The notes under the pieces were generated by a model. It was not told the origin of the DNA and did not search any database. It saw only the letters and a list, made by a program, of their open reading frames with translations. A stretch of 64,000 bases of DNA from assembly GCF_900142975.1 (NCBI RefSeq), contig NZ_LT670848.1, positions 3,162,001 through 3,226,000 of the forward strand. The letters run 5' to 3'. The translations under genes were made by a program, and so were the position numbers. The DNA comes from Salegentibacter salegens (lineage in GTDB: Bacteria > Bacteroidota > Bacteroidia > Flavobacteriales > Flavobacteriaceae). Positions 26,793-35,489 of the stretch are shown here, in pieces (the stretch's first letter is position 1; every line of letters starts with the position of its first letter).

Positions 26793-27692
26793 ATGCAAAA
26801 TATGAAACCAAATTTTTTATCGTTTTTAATTATCGTATTAGGATTTATTTCTTGTAATTCTCAAAAGGAATTGATTAAAGAAGGGCAAAAGCCGCAGCTA
26901 ATTTCTAACGAATTTGAGTTTACCGAAGGCCCCGCTGCAGATACTGAAGGCAATGTTTATTTTACTGACCAGCCGAATAATAGAATACATAAGTGGTCTG
27001 TAGAAGACGGTTCTGTTTCAGTTTTTATGGAGGATGCCGGTCGTGCTAACGGACTTTATTTTGATGTAGAAAAAGACCTTTTAGCTGCTGCCGATGAAAA
27101 TTCAGAAATATGGAAAATCACTCATCAAAGAGATGTGAAGGTTTTGATTGATGATTTTGAAGGAAAACGTCTAAACGGTCCAAATGATCTTTGGGTGGCG
27201 CCAAACGGTGGAATTTATTTTACCGATCCTTATTATCAGCGTGATTACTGGGAACGCACTGAGAAGGAAATTGCAGAAGAACGCGTTTATTATGTGAATC
27301 AACAGGGAGAACTAAGTATTGTAGTTGATGACCTGGTACAACCTAACGGGATTATTGGCACTCCTAATGGTGAAATCTTATACATCGCCGATATTGGGGA
27401 TAATAAAACTTATTCCTATAAAATTAATCCTGATGGAAGGCTAACAGACAAAAAGCTTTTTACCGAATTAGGTTCAGACGGGATGACCATAGACAATATG
27501 GGCAATGTTTACCTTACCGGAAACGGAGTAACGATTTTCGATAAATCTGGTAAGAAAATCCAGCATATTCGTATTGATAAAGACTGGACAGCAAACGTGA
27601 CTTTTGGTGGAAAAAAACAACAAACTCTTTTTATTACTGCTCAAGAGGCAATTTATAGCTTGCAGATGAATGTAAAAGGGGTTCGATGGTAA
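26793..27692 (+). CDS. SMP-30/gluconolactonase-like lipoprotein
   Basis: A 299-residue protein whose signal peptide ends in the lipobox GFISC (Cys21), so it is membrane-anchored outside the cytoplasm. The six-blade propeller of the SMP-30/Gluconolaconase/LRE family follows: FEFTEGPAADTEGNVYFTDQ carries the metal-binding Glu, RLNGPNDLWVAPNGGIYFTDP the Asn and Asp, and NGIIGTPNGEILYIADI the later metal ligand. Family members hydrolyse sugar-acid lactones. A second ATG at 26802 is possible and would sit farther from the terminator hairpin. It may process aldonolactones made by periplasmic sugar oxidation, which is inference. Confidence 0.85.
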   Translation: MQNMKPNFLSFLIIVLGFISCNSQKELIKEGQKPQLISNEFEFTEGPAADTEGNVYFTDQPNNRIHKWSVEDGSVSVFMEDAGRANGLYFDVEKDLLAAADENSEIWKITHQRDVKVLIDDFEGKRLNGPNDLWVAPNGGIYFTDPYYQRDYWERTEKEIAEERVYYVNQQGELSIVVDDLVQPNGIIGTPNGEILYIADIGDNKTYSYKINPDGRLTDKKLFTELGSDGMTIDNMGNVYLTGNGVTIFDKSGKKIQHIRIDKDWTANVTFGGKKQQTLFITAQEAIYSLQMNVKGVRW

Positions 27693-27763
27693 ATATTGAT
27701 GGCTGTTGTTTAATCTTGTTATGATATTATCAATTACAATTTATGCGTAATAGGTTTTGGATA

Positions 27764-27893
27764 ACGTCATTCTGAACTCGTTTCAGACTTTATCCCGATT
27801 TTTTTTCGGGAATCTAATATGAAAGTATTTAAGCTCAACTTAGACCTCCGATAAAAATTCGGAGCAGGCTCTGAAGCCAGTTCAGGGTGACGA
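27764..27893. repeat. Interspersed palindromic intergenic repeat, copy 2
   Basis: Begins GTCATTCTGAACTCGTTTCAG, contains an imperfect TCCCGA/TTCGGGA hairpin, then CCTCCGATAAAAATTCGGAG and GCAGGCTCTGAA, ending CAGGGTGACGAC. The opening is nearly identical to 61727-61747. It fills most of the gap between the convergent SMP-30 and Gfo/Idh genes (27693-27960), which contains no gene. Confidence 0.75.
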
Positions 27894-27960
27894 CCAAACC
27901 TGAGTTCAAGTGATTTTTTAAAAATAGTAGCTACTCTAAACTACAGTATAAAATTGAAAT

Positions 27961-29295
27961 TTAGACTTGAGGTAATTCCCAACCATTATGATAATTGGCT
28001 TTTAGTAAATCATCGGCTTCGTTATCGTTAAATGATCCGGTTTCCGCATTCCAGTATAATTTTTTCCCGGTTTTATAAGCAATATTACCCATATGCGCAG
28101 TAATTGCCGCGATACTTCCGGTTTCTATACCACAGTTAAGTTTTGAACTATCGTTCGCCCGAATAGCAGAGACAAAATTTTCCGCATGATTTTCCAGGGC
28201 ATTTCCTTGCGGAGAGATCAAATCGATCTTTTCTGTTTTAGTTACCCATTCATCATTTTTATTTTCTCCTTCAGGGATAACTTCCCAGCCACCTCTGTTT
28301 ACCACTAAAGTGCCGTTATTTCCAATAAAGGCGATGCCCTCGGTTCTTCCGTAGTTTCCGCCATCTATACCTGTAGCGTGTTCCCATAGAAGGTTGAAAT
28401 CTTCAAATTCATATACGGTTTGTAGGGTGTCAGGAGTTTCAGAAGCATCATCAGGATATGCAAATTTTCCACCTGAAGCCAAGATTGATTTCGGTGATTT
28501 AGCTCCCATAGCATAGAGGGCGATGTCAATTTCATGAACGCCCCAATCTGTCATTAAACCGCCGGCATAATCCCAAAACCAACGAAAATTAAAATGGAAT
28601 CGATTTTCATTGAACGGTCTTTCAGGCGCAGGACCCAACCACATTTTGTAATCTACTCCCTCTGGAGGAGTGCTGTTTGGTTTAACCGGAACCGGATTCA
28701 TCCAACCCTGGTAAGCCCAACATTTTACTAAACGAATTTGCCCTAGTTCGCCCGATTGTACATATTTTATGGCATCATCATAATGATTTCCACTTCGTTG
28801 CCATTGGCCTACCTGCACTAATTTATCGTACTTTCTACCGGCATTGAGCATCACATTACATTCCTCTATACTATTGGCCAGGGGCTTTTCTACGTAAACA
28901 TGCTTATCAGCTTGCAGAGCATCTACCATATTTAAGCAGTGCCAGTGGTCTGGCGTGCCTATAATTACCGCATCAATATCTTTGTTTTCCAACATTTTGC
29001 GATAGTCTTTATATTGTTTTGGAGCCTTGCCACTTATCTCCTTAACCTGGGCTGTTCTTTCATCTAAAACACGCTGGTCAATATCTGCCAATGCTATACA
29101 GTTCACATTTGGTAATTTTAAATGTGCCTGCATATTTGCCCATCCCATACCTTTACAACCAATTACTCCAAAATTAATGGTGTCATTCGCGGAAAAAATA
29201 GATAATGGATTTGCTAAAACCGATCCTGATAAACTTAAACCTGCTGTTGCTAAGGCCGTTTGTTGTAGAAATTTTCGTCTTGGGAGGTTGCTCAT
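27961..29295 (-). CDS. Gfo/Idh/MocA-family oxidoreductase with Tat signal
   Basis: A 444-residue protein. The start at 29295 gives MSNLPRRKFLQQTALATAG, a twin-arginine signal (RRKFL) ending near SVLANPL, so it is exported folded with its cofactor. The Rossmann domain follows (INFGVIGCKGMGWANMQAHL, then VIIGTPDHWHCLNMVDAL and HVYVEKPLANSIEECNVML with the family's EKP motif). The C-terminal domain has FHFNFRWFWDYAGGLMTDWGVHEIDIALYA. It is the last gene of the leftward glucuronoxylan operon, 95 bases after GH115. Its substrate is unknown; an exported NAD(P)-type sugar enzyme such as a GH109-like glycosidase or an uronate oxidoreductase is possible. An upstream ATG at 29322 is less likely. Confidence 0.85.
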   Translation of the reverse strand: MSNLPRRKFLQQTALATAGLSLSGSVLANPLSIFSANDTINFGVIGCKGMGWANMQAHLKLPNVNCIALADIDQRVLDERTAQVKEISGKAPKQYKDYRKMLENKDIDAVIIGTPDHWHCLNMVDALQADKHVYVEKPLANSIEECNVMLNAGRKYDKLVQVGQWQRSGNHYDDAIKYVQSGELGQIRLVKCWAYQGWMNPVPVKPNSTPPEGVDYKMWLGPAPERPFNENRFHFNFRWFWDYAGGLMTDWGVHEIDIALYAMGAKSPKSILASGGKFAYPDDASETPDTLQTVYEFEDFNLLWEHATGIDGGNYGRTEGIAFIGNNGTLVVNRGGWEVIPEGENKNDEWVTKTEKIDLISPQGNALENHAENFVSAIRANDSSKLNCGIETGSIAAITAHMGNIAYKTGKKLYWNAETGSFNDNEADDLLKANYHNGWELPQV

Positions 29296-29389
29296 CTTGT
29301 TTTTAGTTAATTGGTTGTACACTATTGAATATACTACTTTTTAGTGGGCTGGAATTAGGTTTTTAAAGGCGAAACTTTTCTTCAATTCT

Positions 29390-32242
29390 TTATTTTACAG
29401 TTTTACTTCCTGGTGGCCCTAAATAAGAATTTCCAATTTCTCCTTTTCTAATAATAATTTTCTGAATGGCCATTCCTGAATCTATAGCCCAAATCTTCAA
29501 CGTATGGTTTCCTTTTTCTTCCAGATTTAATTCTGAAATCACCCTGGTAATATTATTTCCTACCGAAGTACCCCAATCATCATCGGTATCTTTATGCATA
29601 TTGATGATTTTTGGTTTACCATCGTCAATGGAATAAGCAAATCTCAAACCGCCCTGATTTTGAAAATCCAGGGTAGGGGAAAGCAGAAATTCTATGTTCA
29701 TTTCCCCGGTGCTGAAATTGTGAAAATCATATTCCAGGTAAGGATTGTCTTTAGATAATTCCTTGTGGGTGGGAGTTTCGGCAAAAGCAGTCATTGTAGC
29801 AGCTGTTTTTCCTAAATTCGGCACCAAAGTCCATCCTTGCTCATCGTTTCCTTTTTCACTATAATTAGCAGCTTCCATAGCGATATACTTATCGCTTTCT
29901 ACAAAACCTTTTACGTTTTTAGTATTGATATTATTAATTGGAACTTCAATTTTAACGGAATTTCCCCCTTGTTGAATGCTTAGATTTCCTGTAGATCTTC
30001 CTTTTGGAACTTTGTTCCAGTCAATACTTACAGAAAGCCTTTTTTGATCTGAAATTAATCCCGATTCATCTGAAACCTTAATCCATTTATCTTTCTTTTT
30101 GATTTTAAAATCAAATTCTTTTTTCCCTTTATTGAAAATTTCAACATAAGATTTTTGATCTGTTACCGAAGTAAATTCAGGAAGTCTCGCATCTTCATTC
30201 GAAGCTGGCCAGGATTCTTTTGAACCTTCAATCGCAACACCCATTTCAGGTTTTTCAGGAACTTCAATCGTTTTAACTTCCGGCATTACCTGTTCTTTCG
30301 GCTGTTGCCAATAGGTGTAGCCAATATGGTTTTGCGACATCATATGGTTCCATTTCCCATCGGAGATGTTGTGATATGCTTCGGTTAATTCTGAATCCTT
30401 TTTATATAATTCTTCAACTTTTTCAGCATAGGAATTTGCAATGGCGCGACCTTGTTCTGCATACAACCGGTTTTTAGCGGTGGCTACATACAATTCGTTT
30501 AAATTGGCGGATGCTTTAACCGGAAACAAAACCAATTGAAAATAGGCGTCTTTATATTCCGCAGGAAGTCTGTTGTTTATTTCTTCGGCTTTTTCGACTA
30601 ACTCGTTATAGTCTTTTACTACGTTTTCCGCTTCGTTATAATTGATCAAACTATAAGTCTCCGGACTCAACATCTCGGGTTTTCTGCGACTATTATACTT
30701 GGTGTATGTATCTAAGATTTCACCGATTTCCGAAGTATATTCATCTCCGAATTGTTTTTTAGCCCAATCTTTCGAATAATCTTGAAGTTCATTAGCATCG
30801 ATAGCTTCCGGATCCCAGGCAAAATCTAAAAAGAAACTAATTGGGAATTCCATAGGTTTTAGATCGCCTACGTTTACCACCCATAATTCTGTAGCATCGT
30901 ATTGGTAAGCCAGGTTCATTTGTTCCCAAACGCGCTCAATTTGCGTGGTGTTTAGCCATTTGTAATTTCGTGGACCGCCAACATAATCAAAGTGATAGTA
31001 AATGCCGTAGCCACCTTCACGCGGCTCGTCTTCGGGGTCTGGTAATTTTCTGATGTTTCCCCAATTGTCATCGGCCAGAAGCAAAGTTACATCATCGGGA
31101 ACACGCATTCCCTGGTCGTAGTAATCCTGAACTTCTTTATAAAGTGCCCAAACCTGCGGGGTTTCTTCTGCCGGTTTTCCGGTTACATTTGCGATAATAT
31201 CCCGCTGATCTTTTACAATATTTTCCAGCAATTCTATAGCGGTACCTTCGGTCATTGGTTCGTCACCATCGCCACGCATTCCAATTGTTACCAGGTTTTC
31301 ATAATCCTGGTTTCTTTCAAAACCGTCTTTCCAAAACTGTTTTAGACCTTTTTCGTTGGTTTGGTAATCCCATTCGCCATTTCCATAATCTTCCCTATGC
31401 GTTCCCCATTCTTTTTGCGCCCTAACCATAGGTTCGTGATGAGAAGTTCCCATTACAATACCGTATTTATCGGCCAAAACCGGATTTTTAGGATCGTCCT
31501 CATTAAAAGCTTTTCCCCACATTGCAGGCCACAAATAATTTCCTTTTAGTCGAAGTATAAGTTTAAAAACTTGTTCATACATTTTACTGTTTATGCCACC
31601 AAATTTTTCCCTTGCCCAATTTCCTAATCCTGGTTCTTCATCGTTTATAAAAATTCCGCGGTATTTTACTTTCGGAGTTCCTGCGGAATAACTTCCCGGC
31701 TTTACATAAAGCTCCTCCGATTTTTTTACCGGGACATCGGCCCACCAGTGCCAGGGCGAAACACCCATTTTTTCTGATAAATCATACATTCCGAAAATGG
31801 TTCCGCGTTTATCGCTGCCTGTAATTACCAAAGCTTTTTCTACTCCCGGCGATGGATTTTTAACCACTTCAATTAAGAAGTTTTCCCATTTTCCTTCTAT
31901 TTTTGAAACGTCCAATTTAGCGCTGGAAATCAACTTATCAATCAATTTACTTTTTCCAATAGTTCCAATAATTACCGGGTACTCCCCATTGATTTCTTCT
32001 GAAGAAATTTTAGGCTCACTGCCGGTAACTTTTTTAAAATCTTTTTGTAGATCTTTTGCAACTAAATGAACTCCTTCGTGATCTTCTGAATCTACAAATA
32101 GGGTGACAGAATTTAATGAAAAAGCATTTTCAACCTTCTCAAAACTTACATAATCTTTCTGTGCAAAAGCAATTTGGAAAAAACCTAAACAAAGAAAAAG
32201 AGAACAAAATTTTTGGAAATTGGTAATTGATGGTTTTGGCAT
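29390..32242 (-). CDS. GH115 xylan alpha-1,2-glucuronidase
   Basis: A 950-residue secreted enzyme; the signal peptide ends in FQIAFAQ (about 28). GH115 enzymes remove (4-O-methyl)glucuronic acid from internal positions of glucuronoxylan. The N-terminal region has LFVDSEDHEGVHLVAKDLQKD and YPVIIGTIGKS; the catalytic barrel contains VKYRGIFINDEEPGLGNWA, GNYLWPAMWGKAFNEDDP, GIVMGTSHHEPMVRAQKEW, VTIGMRGDGDEPMTEGTA and LLLADDNWGNIRKLP, all typical of this family. A C-terminal beta domain (about 780-945, MEAANYSEKGNDEQGWTLVP) matches the GH115 C-terminal domain. It starts 2 bases after the GH10 stop, so the two are translated from one message. Confidence 0.93.
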   Translation of the reverse strand: MPKPSITNFQKFCSLFLCLGFFQIAFAQKDYVSFEKVENAFSLNSVTLFVDSEDHEGVHLVAKDLQKDFKKVTGSEPKISSEEINGEYPVIIGTIGKSKLIDKLISSAKLDVSKIEGKWENFLIEVVKNPSPGVEKALVITGSDKRGTIFGMYDLSEKMGVSPWHWWADVPVKKSEELYVKPGSYSAGTPKVKYRGIFINDEEPGLGNWAREKFGGINSKMYEQVFKLILRLKGNYLWPAMWGKAFNEDDPKNPVLADKYGIVMGTSHHEPMVRAQKEWGTHREDYGNGEWDYQTNEKGLKQFWKDGFERNQDYENLVTIGMRGDGDEPMTEGTAIELLENIVKDQRDIIANVTGKPAEETPQVWALYKEVQDYYDQGMRVPDDVTLLLADDNWGNIRKLPDPEDEPREGGYGIYYHFDYVGGPRNYKWLNTTQIERVWEQMNLAYQYDATELWVVNVGDLKPMEFPISFFLDFAWDPEAIDANELQDYSKDWAKKQFGDEYTSEIGEILDTYTKYNSRRKPEMLSPETYSLINYNEAENVVKDYNELVEKAEEINNRLPAEYKDAYFQLVLFPVKASANLNELYVATAKNRLYAEQGRAIANSYAEKVEELYKKDSELTEAYHNISDGKWNHMMSQNHIGYTYWQQPKEQVMPEVKTIEVPEKPEMGVAIEGSKESWPASNEDARLPEFTSVTDQKSYVEIFNKGKKEFDFKIKKKDKWIKVSDESGLISDQKRLSVSIDWNKVPKGRSTGNLSIQQGGNSVKIEVPINNINTKNVKGFVESDKYIAMEAANYSEKGNDEQGWTLVPNLGKTAATMTAFAETPTHKELSKDNPYLEYDFHNFSTGEMNIEFLLSPTLDFQNQGGLRFAYSIDDGKPKIINMHKDTDDDWGTSVGNNITRVISELNLEEKGNHTLKIWAIDSGMAIQKIIIRKGEIGNSYLGPPGSKTVK

Positions 32243-32244
32243 TT

Positions 32245-33399
32245 TTAAGGAGTTTTGGTTTCTGGTTGAGTTTCAAATTCAACCACTTTTTCGTATGCTT
32301 TTTTACGTTCAAAATTTTCATCGAATAAAAGCGGATAATTCTTTCTTCCTGCGACAGGGTAGGTGTCTAGCCAGGAATATCGGTCTGAAATGTTCCAGAA
32401 AGTCACCCCGGTAATTACGTCTTTGTAATCCCTAAAAACCCTAAAAAACATATCGTAGGCTTCAATTTGTTTTTGTTCCAGTTCAGGAGTAAACTCATCT
32501 GATTCGCCTTCTTTAAGTTCGCGGCGCTCTTTTTCCCAGGGATAAAGTGAAACATCAAGTTCGGTAATTTGAATTTCCAGGCCTAATTCTGAATACAAAT
32601 CCAGGGCTTCTCTTAATTCTGCTTCTGAAGGGCCGTAAATAGACCAGTGAGCCTGGATTCCCACACCATCAATTGGGGCATTATTTTCCTGGAGATATTT
32701 TAATAATTCAATAATGCGGTCTCTTTTCTCGGGAATGATTGCGTTATAATCGTTGTAAAATAATTTTACATTTGAATCTGCTTCACGAGCATATTCAAAG
32801 GCTTTTACCAGGAAATCTTTTCCGGCAATTTTAAGCCATTCCGATTCGCGGTAAACTTTCGTAGAATCATCTGCCACGGCTTCGTTTACAACATCCCAGG
32901 CATAAATAATATCTGAATAGCGCGGCACAACCGAATCTATATGATTTTTCATTCGCTTTAACAGTTCTTTTTTATTTACGTTGCCGCCACTTTCATTTTC
33001 AAAGATCCAACCGCCGGTTTGTTGATGCCAAACCAGGGCGTGTCCTCTCATTTTTAAATTGTTTTCTTTAGCAAATTCGGCGAGTAGATCGGCATCTTCC
33101 CAATAGAATTTATCTTTTTCGGGATGAATAGGTCCCATTTTCATCACATTTTCTGGCGTGATACTGTTGTATTCCTTTTTGATCAATTCAGCCGATTTTC
33201 CTTTGACAGAATTTGGCGCAACCGCCACACCCATTGGGAAATAATCTTCATAATAATCTTTCAGTCCCATATCTGAAGAATCTTCTGTTTGAGCCTTAAC
33301 TTCTTTTTCTTCAGAATCGGTATTGGATTTGCAGGCGGTAAACGCTGCAGCAAACGCAAGAATAAAAACCGATTTTTGAAATATTTTTAGTGAATTCAT
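32245..33399 (-). CDS. GH10 endo-1,4-beta-xylanase, lipoprotein
   Basis: A 384-residue enzyme that cuts the xylan backbone. The start at 33399 yields a lipoprotein signal with lipobox FTAC (Cys23) and an acidic Ser/Glu linker; a longer frame to 33438 adds 13 residues that do not suit a signal peptide. GH10 motifs are NSITPENVMKMGPI, MRGHALVWHQQTGGW, the acid/base in AWDVVNEAVAD (Glu173) and the nucleophile in LEIQITELDVSLY (Glu280), then FWNISDRYSWLD. It is likely on the cell surface or in the periplasm, and works with GH115 and GH67 on glucuronoxylan. Confidence 0.94.
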   Translation of the reverse strand: MNSLKIFQKSVFILAFAAAFTACKSNTDSEEKEVKAQTEDSSDMGLKDYYEDYFPMGVAVAPNSVKGKSAELIKKEYNSITPENVMKMGPIHPEKDKFYWEDADLLAEFAKENNLKMRGHALVWHQQTGGWIFENESGGNVNKKELLKRMKNHIDSVVPRYSDIIYAWDVVNEAVADDSTKVYRESEWLKIAGKDFLVKAFEYAREADSNVKLFYNDYNAIIPEKRDRIIELLKYLQENNAPIDGVGIQAHWSIYGPSEAELREALDLYSELGLEIQITELDVSLYPWEKERRELKEGESDEFTPELEQKQIEAYDMFFRVFRDYKDVITGVTFWNISDRYSWLDTYPVAGRKNYPLLFDENFERKKAYEKVVEFETQPETKTP

Positions 33400-33410
33400 A
33401 GTTTCTAATG

Positions 33411-33427
33411 TGTATAAACGTTTTTGT
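33411..33427. promoter_or_regulatory. Weak LacI-type operator-like site before GH10
   Basis: TATAAACGTTTTTGTA is centred on CG at 33419-33420 and partly fits the ACACAAnCGnTTGTGT palindrome found at three stronger sites. It lies just upstream of the corrected GH10 start. Several positions differ, so it may be a low-affinity site or chance. Confidence 0.3.
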
Positions 33428-33431
33428 AAAT

Positions 33432-33502
33432 CCTGCAAGGTTTATAAAAACTTGCAGGTATGTCTCATATTAAAACCTACGAGGTATAAAAAACCTCTCA
33501 GG
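33432..33502 (-). terminator. Two tandem hairpins between uxuA and GH10
   Basis: CCTGCAAG (33432-33439) pairs with CTTGCAGG (33451-33458). A second hairpin, CCT..GAGGT with ACCTC..AGG (33476-33502), precedes a T run on the minus strand. Read leftward they lie after uxuA and before GH10, so the GH67-SDR-uxuA message may end or be attenuated here, with GH10-GH115-Gfo/Idh forming a second unit. Confidence 0.6.
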
Positions 33503-33557
33503 ATGGATATGTTCTCCGAAAATTCATTTTTGTAGAAATATGGAAGCTTCATAGTAA

Positions 33558-34727
33558 TTATTTAAATGATTCCTGTAACCCTAATTCGAGTCCGCGCAGT
33601 TCAGCAAGACCTTTTAATCTGCCTATAAAAGAATAGCCTGCATAATAGTTTTTGTTGGCTTCTAAAGTATGCAGGTAGCCGTGGTCTGGGCGCATTGGGA
33701 TGCTTTGATTTCTTTTTTGCATTGTTTTTGAGATGCATTTTACAACCTCTATCATTGGAACATCGCCTTCCAGATGGTTAGATTCCATAAAGACACCGGT
33801 TACTTTCTTTTTTACATTTCTAAGGTGTAAAAAATGAATTCTTTCTTCAAATTCATCATAAATCTCAAGAAGATCGTGCGCAGGATTGGCACCTAAAGAC
33901 CCGGTGCAATAACAGAGTCCGTTGGCTTTGCTTTTTACACTTTCAAAGATAAATTGCAGGTCTTTGTGATTGCTCACTACACGAGGCAGCCCTAATACTG
34001 AAAAAGGTGGATCGTCTGGATGAATAGCGAGGTTTACCTTGCTTTCTTCAGCTGTTGGGGTAACTTCAGATAAAAAATTAACGAGGTTTTTGCGTAATTT
34101 TTTATCGTTAATATGCGAATATGACTCCAGGAGATCTTTAATAATTTCGGCGGTAAAATTTTCTGTACTGCCCGGTAATCCTAAAAGAATACTTTTAAAA
34201 AGTTCATCTTTTTCTTCGGAAGAAAGATTGTTACCTACTTCTTTGGCAGCAGTAATCTGCTCTTCGGTATAATCTTTTTCTGCATTTTTTCTTTTCAGTA
34301 GAAACAAGTCGAAATAGGCAAATTTTAAAGGATCGAATTTTAAAACTGAAGCACCTTCTTCATTTTCATGATAATGATCTGTGCGAACCCAATCCAGAAT
34401 TGGCATAAAATTATAAGCGACAACGCGAATACCGCATTTGCCAATATTTTGCAGGCTTATTTTATAATTTTCTATGTATAGCTTATAGTTTCCCGATCTT
34501 TTTTTGATGTCTTCGTGCACGGGAAGGCTTTCAATTACGCTCCATTTCAGCCCGAAACTTTCAATCAGGTTTTTTCGTTCCAAAATGGCTTCTTCGGTCC
34601 AAATTTCCCCTACCGGAATTTCGTGCAAAGCGGTAACTATTCCGGTTATCCCTGCTTGTTTTAAATCTTTTAGCGATAGCACGTCGTTTGGGCCGTACCA
34701 TCGCATTGTTTGTTGCATTGAAATCAT
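33558..34727 (-). CDS. uxuA: D-mannonate dehydratase
   Basis: A 389-residue enzyme that turns D-mannonate into 2-keto-3-deoxygluconate in the cytoplasm. The N-terminus MQQTMRWYGPNDVLSLKDLKQ matches the UxuA hallmark MxxTxRWYGPxDxVSL, and GITGIVTALHEIPVGEIW, HPDDPPFSVLGLPRVVS (metal ligands), GLCYCTGSLGANPAHD and IPMRPDHGYLHTLE are classic UxuA segments. Possible starts are 34727 and 34718; the frame is also open to an ATG at 34751 that would overlap the SDR gene. It lies directly behind the SDR gene, with which it forms the fructuronate-to-KDG steps. Confidence 0.95.
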   Translation of the reverse strand: MISMQQTMRWYGPNDVLSLKDLKQAGITGIVTALHEIPVGEIWTEEAILERKNLIESFGLKWSVIESLPVHEDIKKRSGNYKLYIENYKISLQNIGKCGIRVVAYNFMPILDWVRTDHYHENEEGASVLKFDPLKFAYFDLFLLKRKNAEKDYTEEQITAAKEVGNNLSSEEKDELFKSILLGLPGSTENFTAEIIKDLLESYSHINDKKLRKNLVNFLSEVTPTAEESKVNLAIHPDDPPFSVLGLPRVVSNHKDLQFIFESVKSKANGLCYCTGSLGANPAHDLLEIYDEFEERIHFLHLRNVKKKVTGVFMESNHLEGDVPMIEVVKCISKTMQKRNQSIPMRPDHGYLHTLEANKNYYAGYSFIGRLKGLAELRGLELGLQESFK

Positions 34728-34728
34728 C

Positions 34729-35472
34729 CTAAAATCCGATTGAATTTCCACCGTCTACCGGTAAAATTGTTCCTGTAACAAATGATGATTCATTAGTAGC
34801 AAAATAGTAAACAGCATCGGCGATATCTGAAGGTTGCCCTAATTTCCCCATGGGTGTTCTGGATAAAACCTTGTTTTTGCGTTCAGGATCGTTATTCAAA
34901 GCTTTTCGTGACATATTGGTTTCAATAAAACCGGGTGCCACCGCGTTTACACGAATTCCGAATTGGGCTAAATCTACGGCCATGGCACGTGTCATCCCAT
35001 CTACGGCAGTTTTACTGGCCGAATAAGCAATAACTTTAGGAATACCGTATTGGGCAGCCATCGAGCTAATATTGATGATGCTGCCCGAATTTTGTTTCTT
35101 CATTATTTTTGCCACTTCCCGACTAATAGCGAAAAGTCCCAAAACATTGGTGTGTAAAATATTCTGAAATTCTTCATTGGTTACTTCCAGGAATTCTTTT
35201 TTCATATTAATCCCTGCATTATTTACCAGGATGTCAATGCTTTCGGCTTCCTGCCCAATCTTTTCTATCGCTGCGGGAATTTGATCTAGATCATTAAGAT
35301 CCAGAATAAAGGGTATGGCGTTTTCGCCTAATTCTTTACAAGCCTCTTCGGTCTTTTCTTTATTTCTTCCGTTTACGTAAGTTTTAATTCCTTTTTCACA
35401 GAATTTTTTGGCTGTTGCAAAACCGAGTCCGGCGTTTGCTCCAGTTACGATTGCTGTTAGTTGTTTGGTCAT
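34729..35472 (-). CDS. SDR-family oxidoreductase, probable D-fructuronate reductase
   Basis: A 247-residue classical short-chain dehydrogenase. The cofactor site is TGANAGLGFA, the structural NNAG is present, and the catalytic Ser, Tyr and Lys are in ISSMAAQYGIPKVIAYSASK. The C-terminus LPVDGGNSIGF is typical. No mannitol-dehydrogenase-type UxuB is present in the cluster, while the gene lies between GH67 and uxuA, so it most likely supplies the fructuronate-to-mannonate reduction; Bacillus UxuB (YjmF) is also an SDR protein. A KduD-like role is the alternative. Cofactor preference cannot be told; the N at the end of the second strand (VNGRNKEK) with Arg suggests NADP. Confidence 0.82.
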   Translation of the reverse strand: MTKQLTAIVTGANAGLGFATAKKFCEKGIKTYVNGRNKEKTEEACKELGENAIPFILDLNDLDQIPAAIEKIGQEAESIDILVNNAGINMKKEFLEVTNEEFQNILHTNVLGLFAISREVAKIMKKQNSGSIINISSMAAQYGIPKVIAYSASKTAVDGMTRAMAVDLAQFGIRVNAVAPGFIETNMSRKALNNDPERKNKVLSRTPMGKLGQPSDIADAVYYFATNESSFVTGTILPVDGGNSIGF

Positions 35473-35489
35473 TTTTGTTAGTTTTTGTG

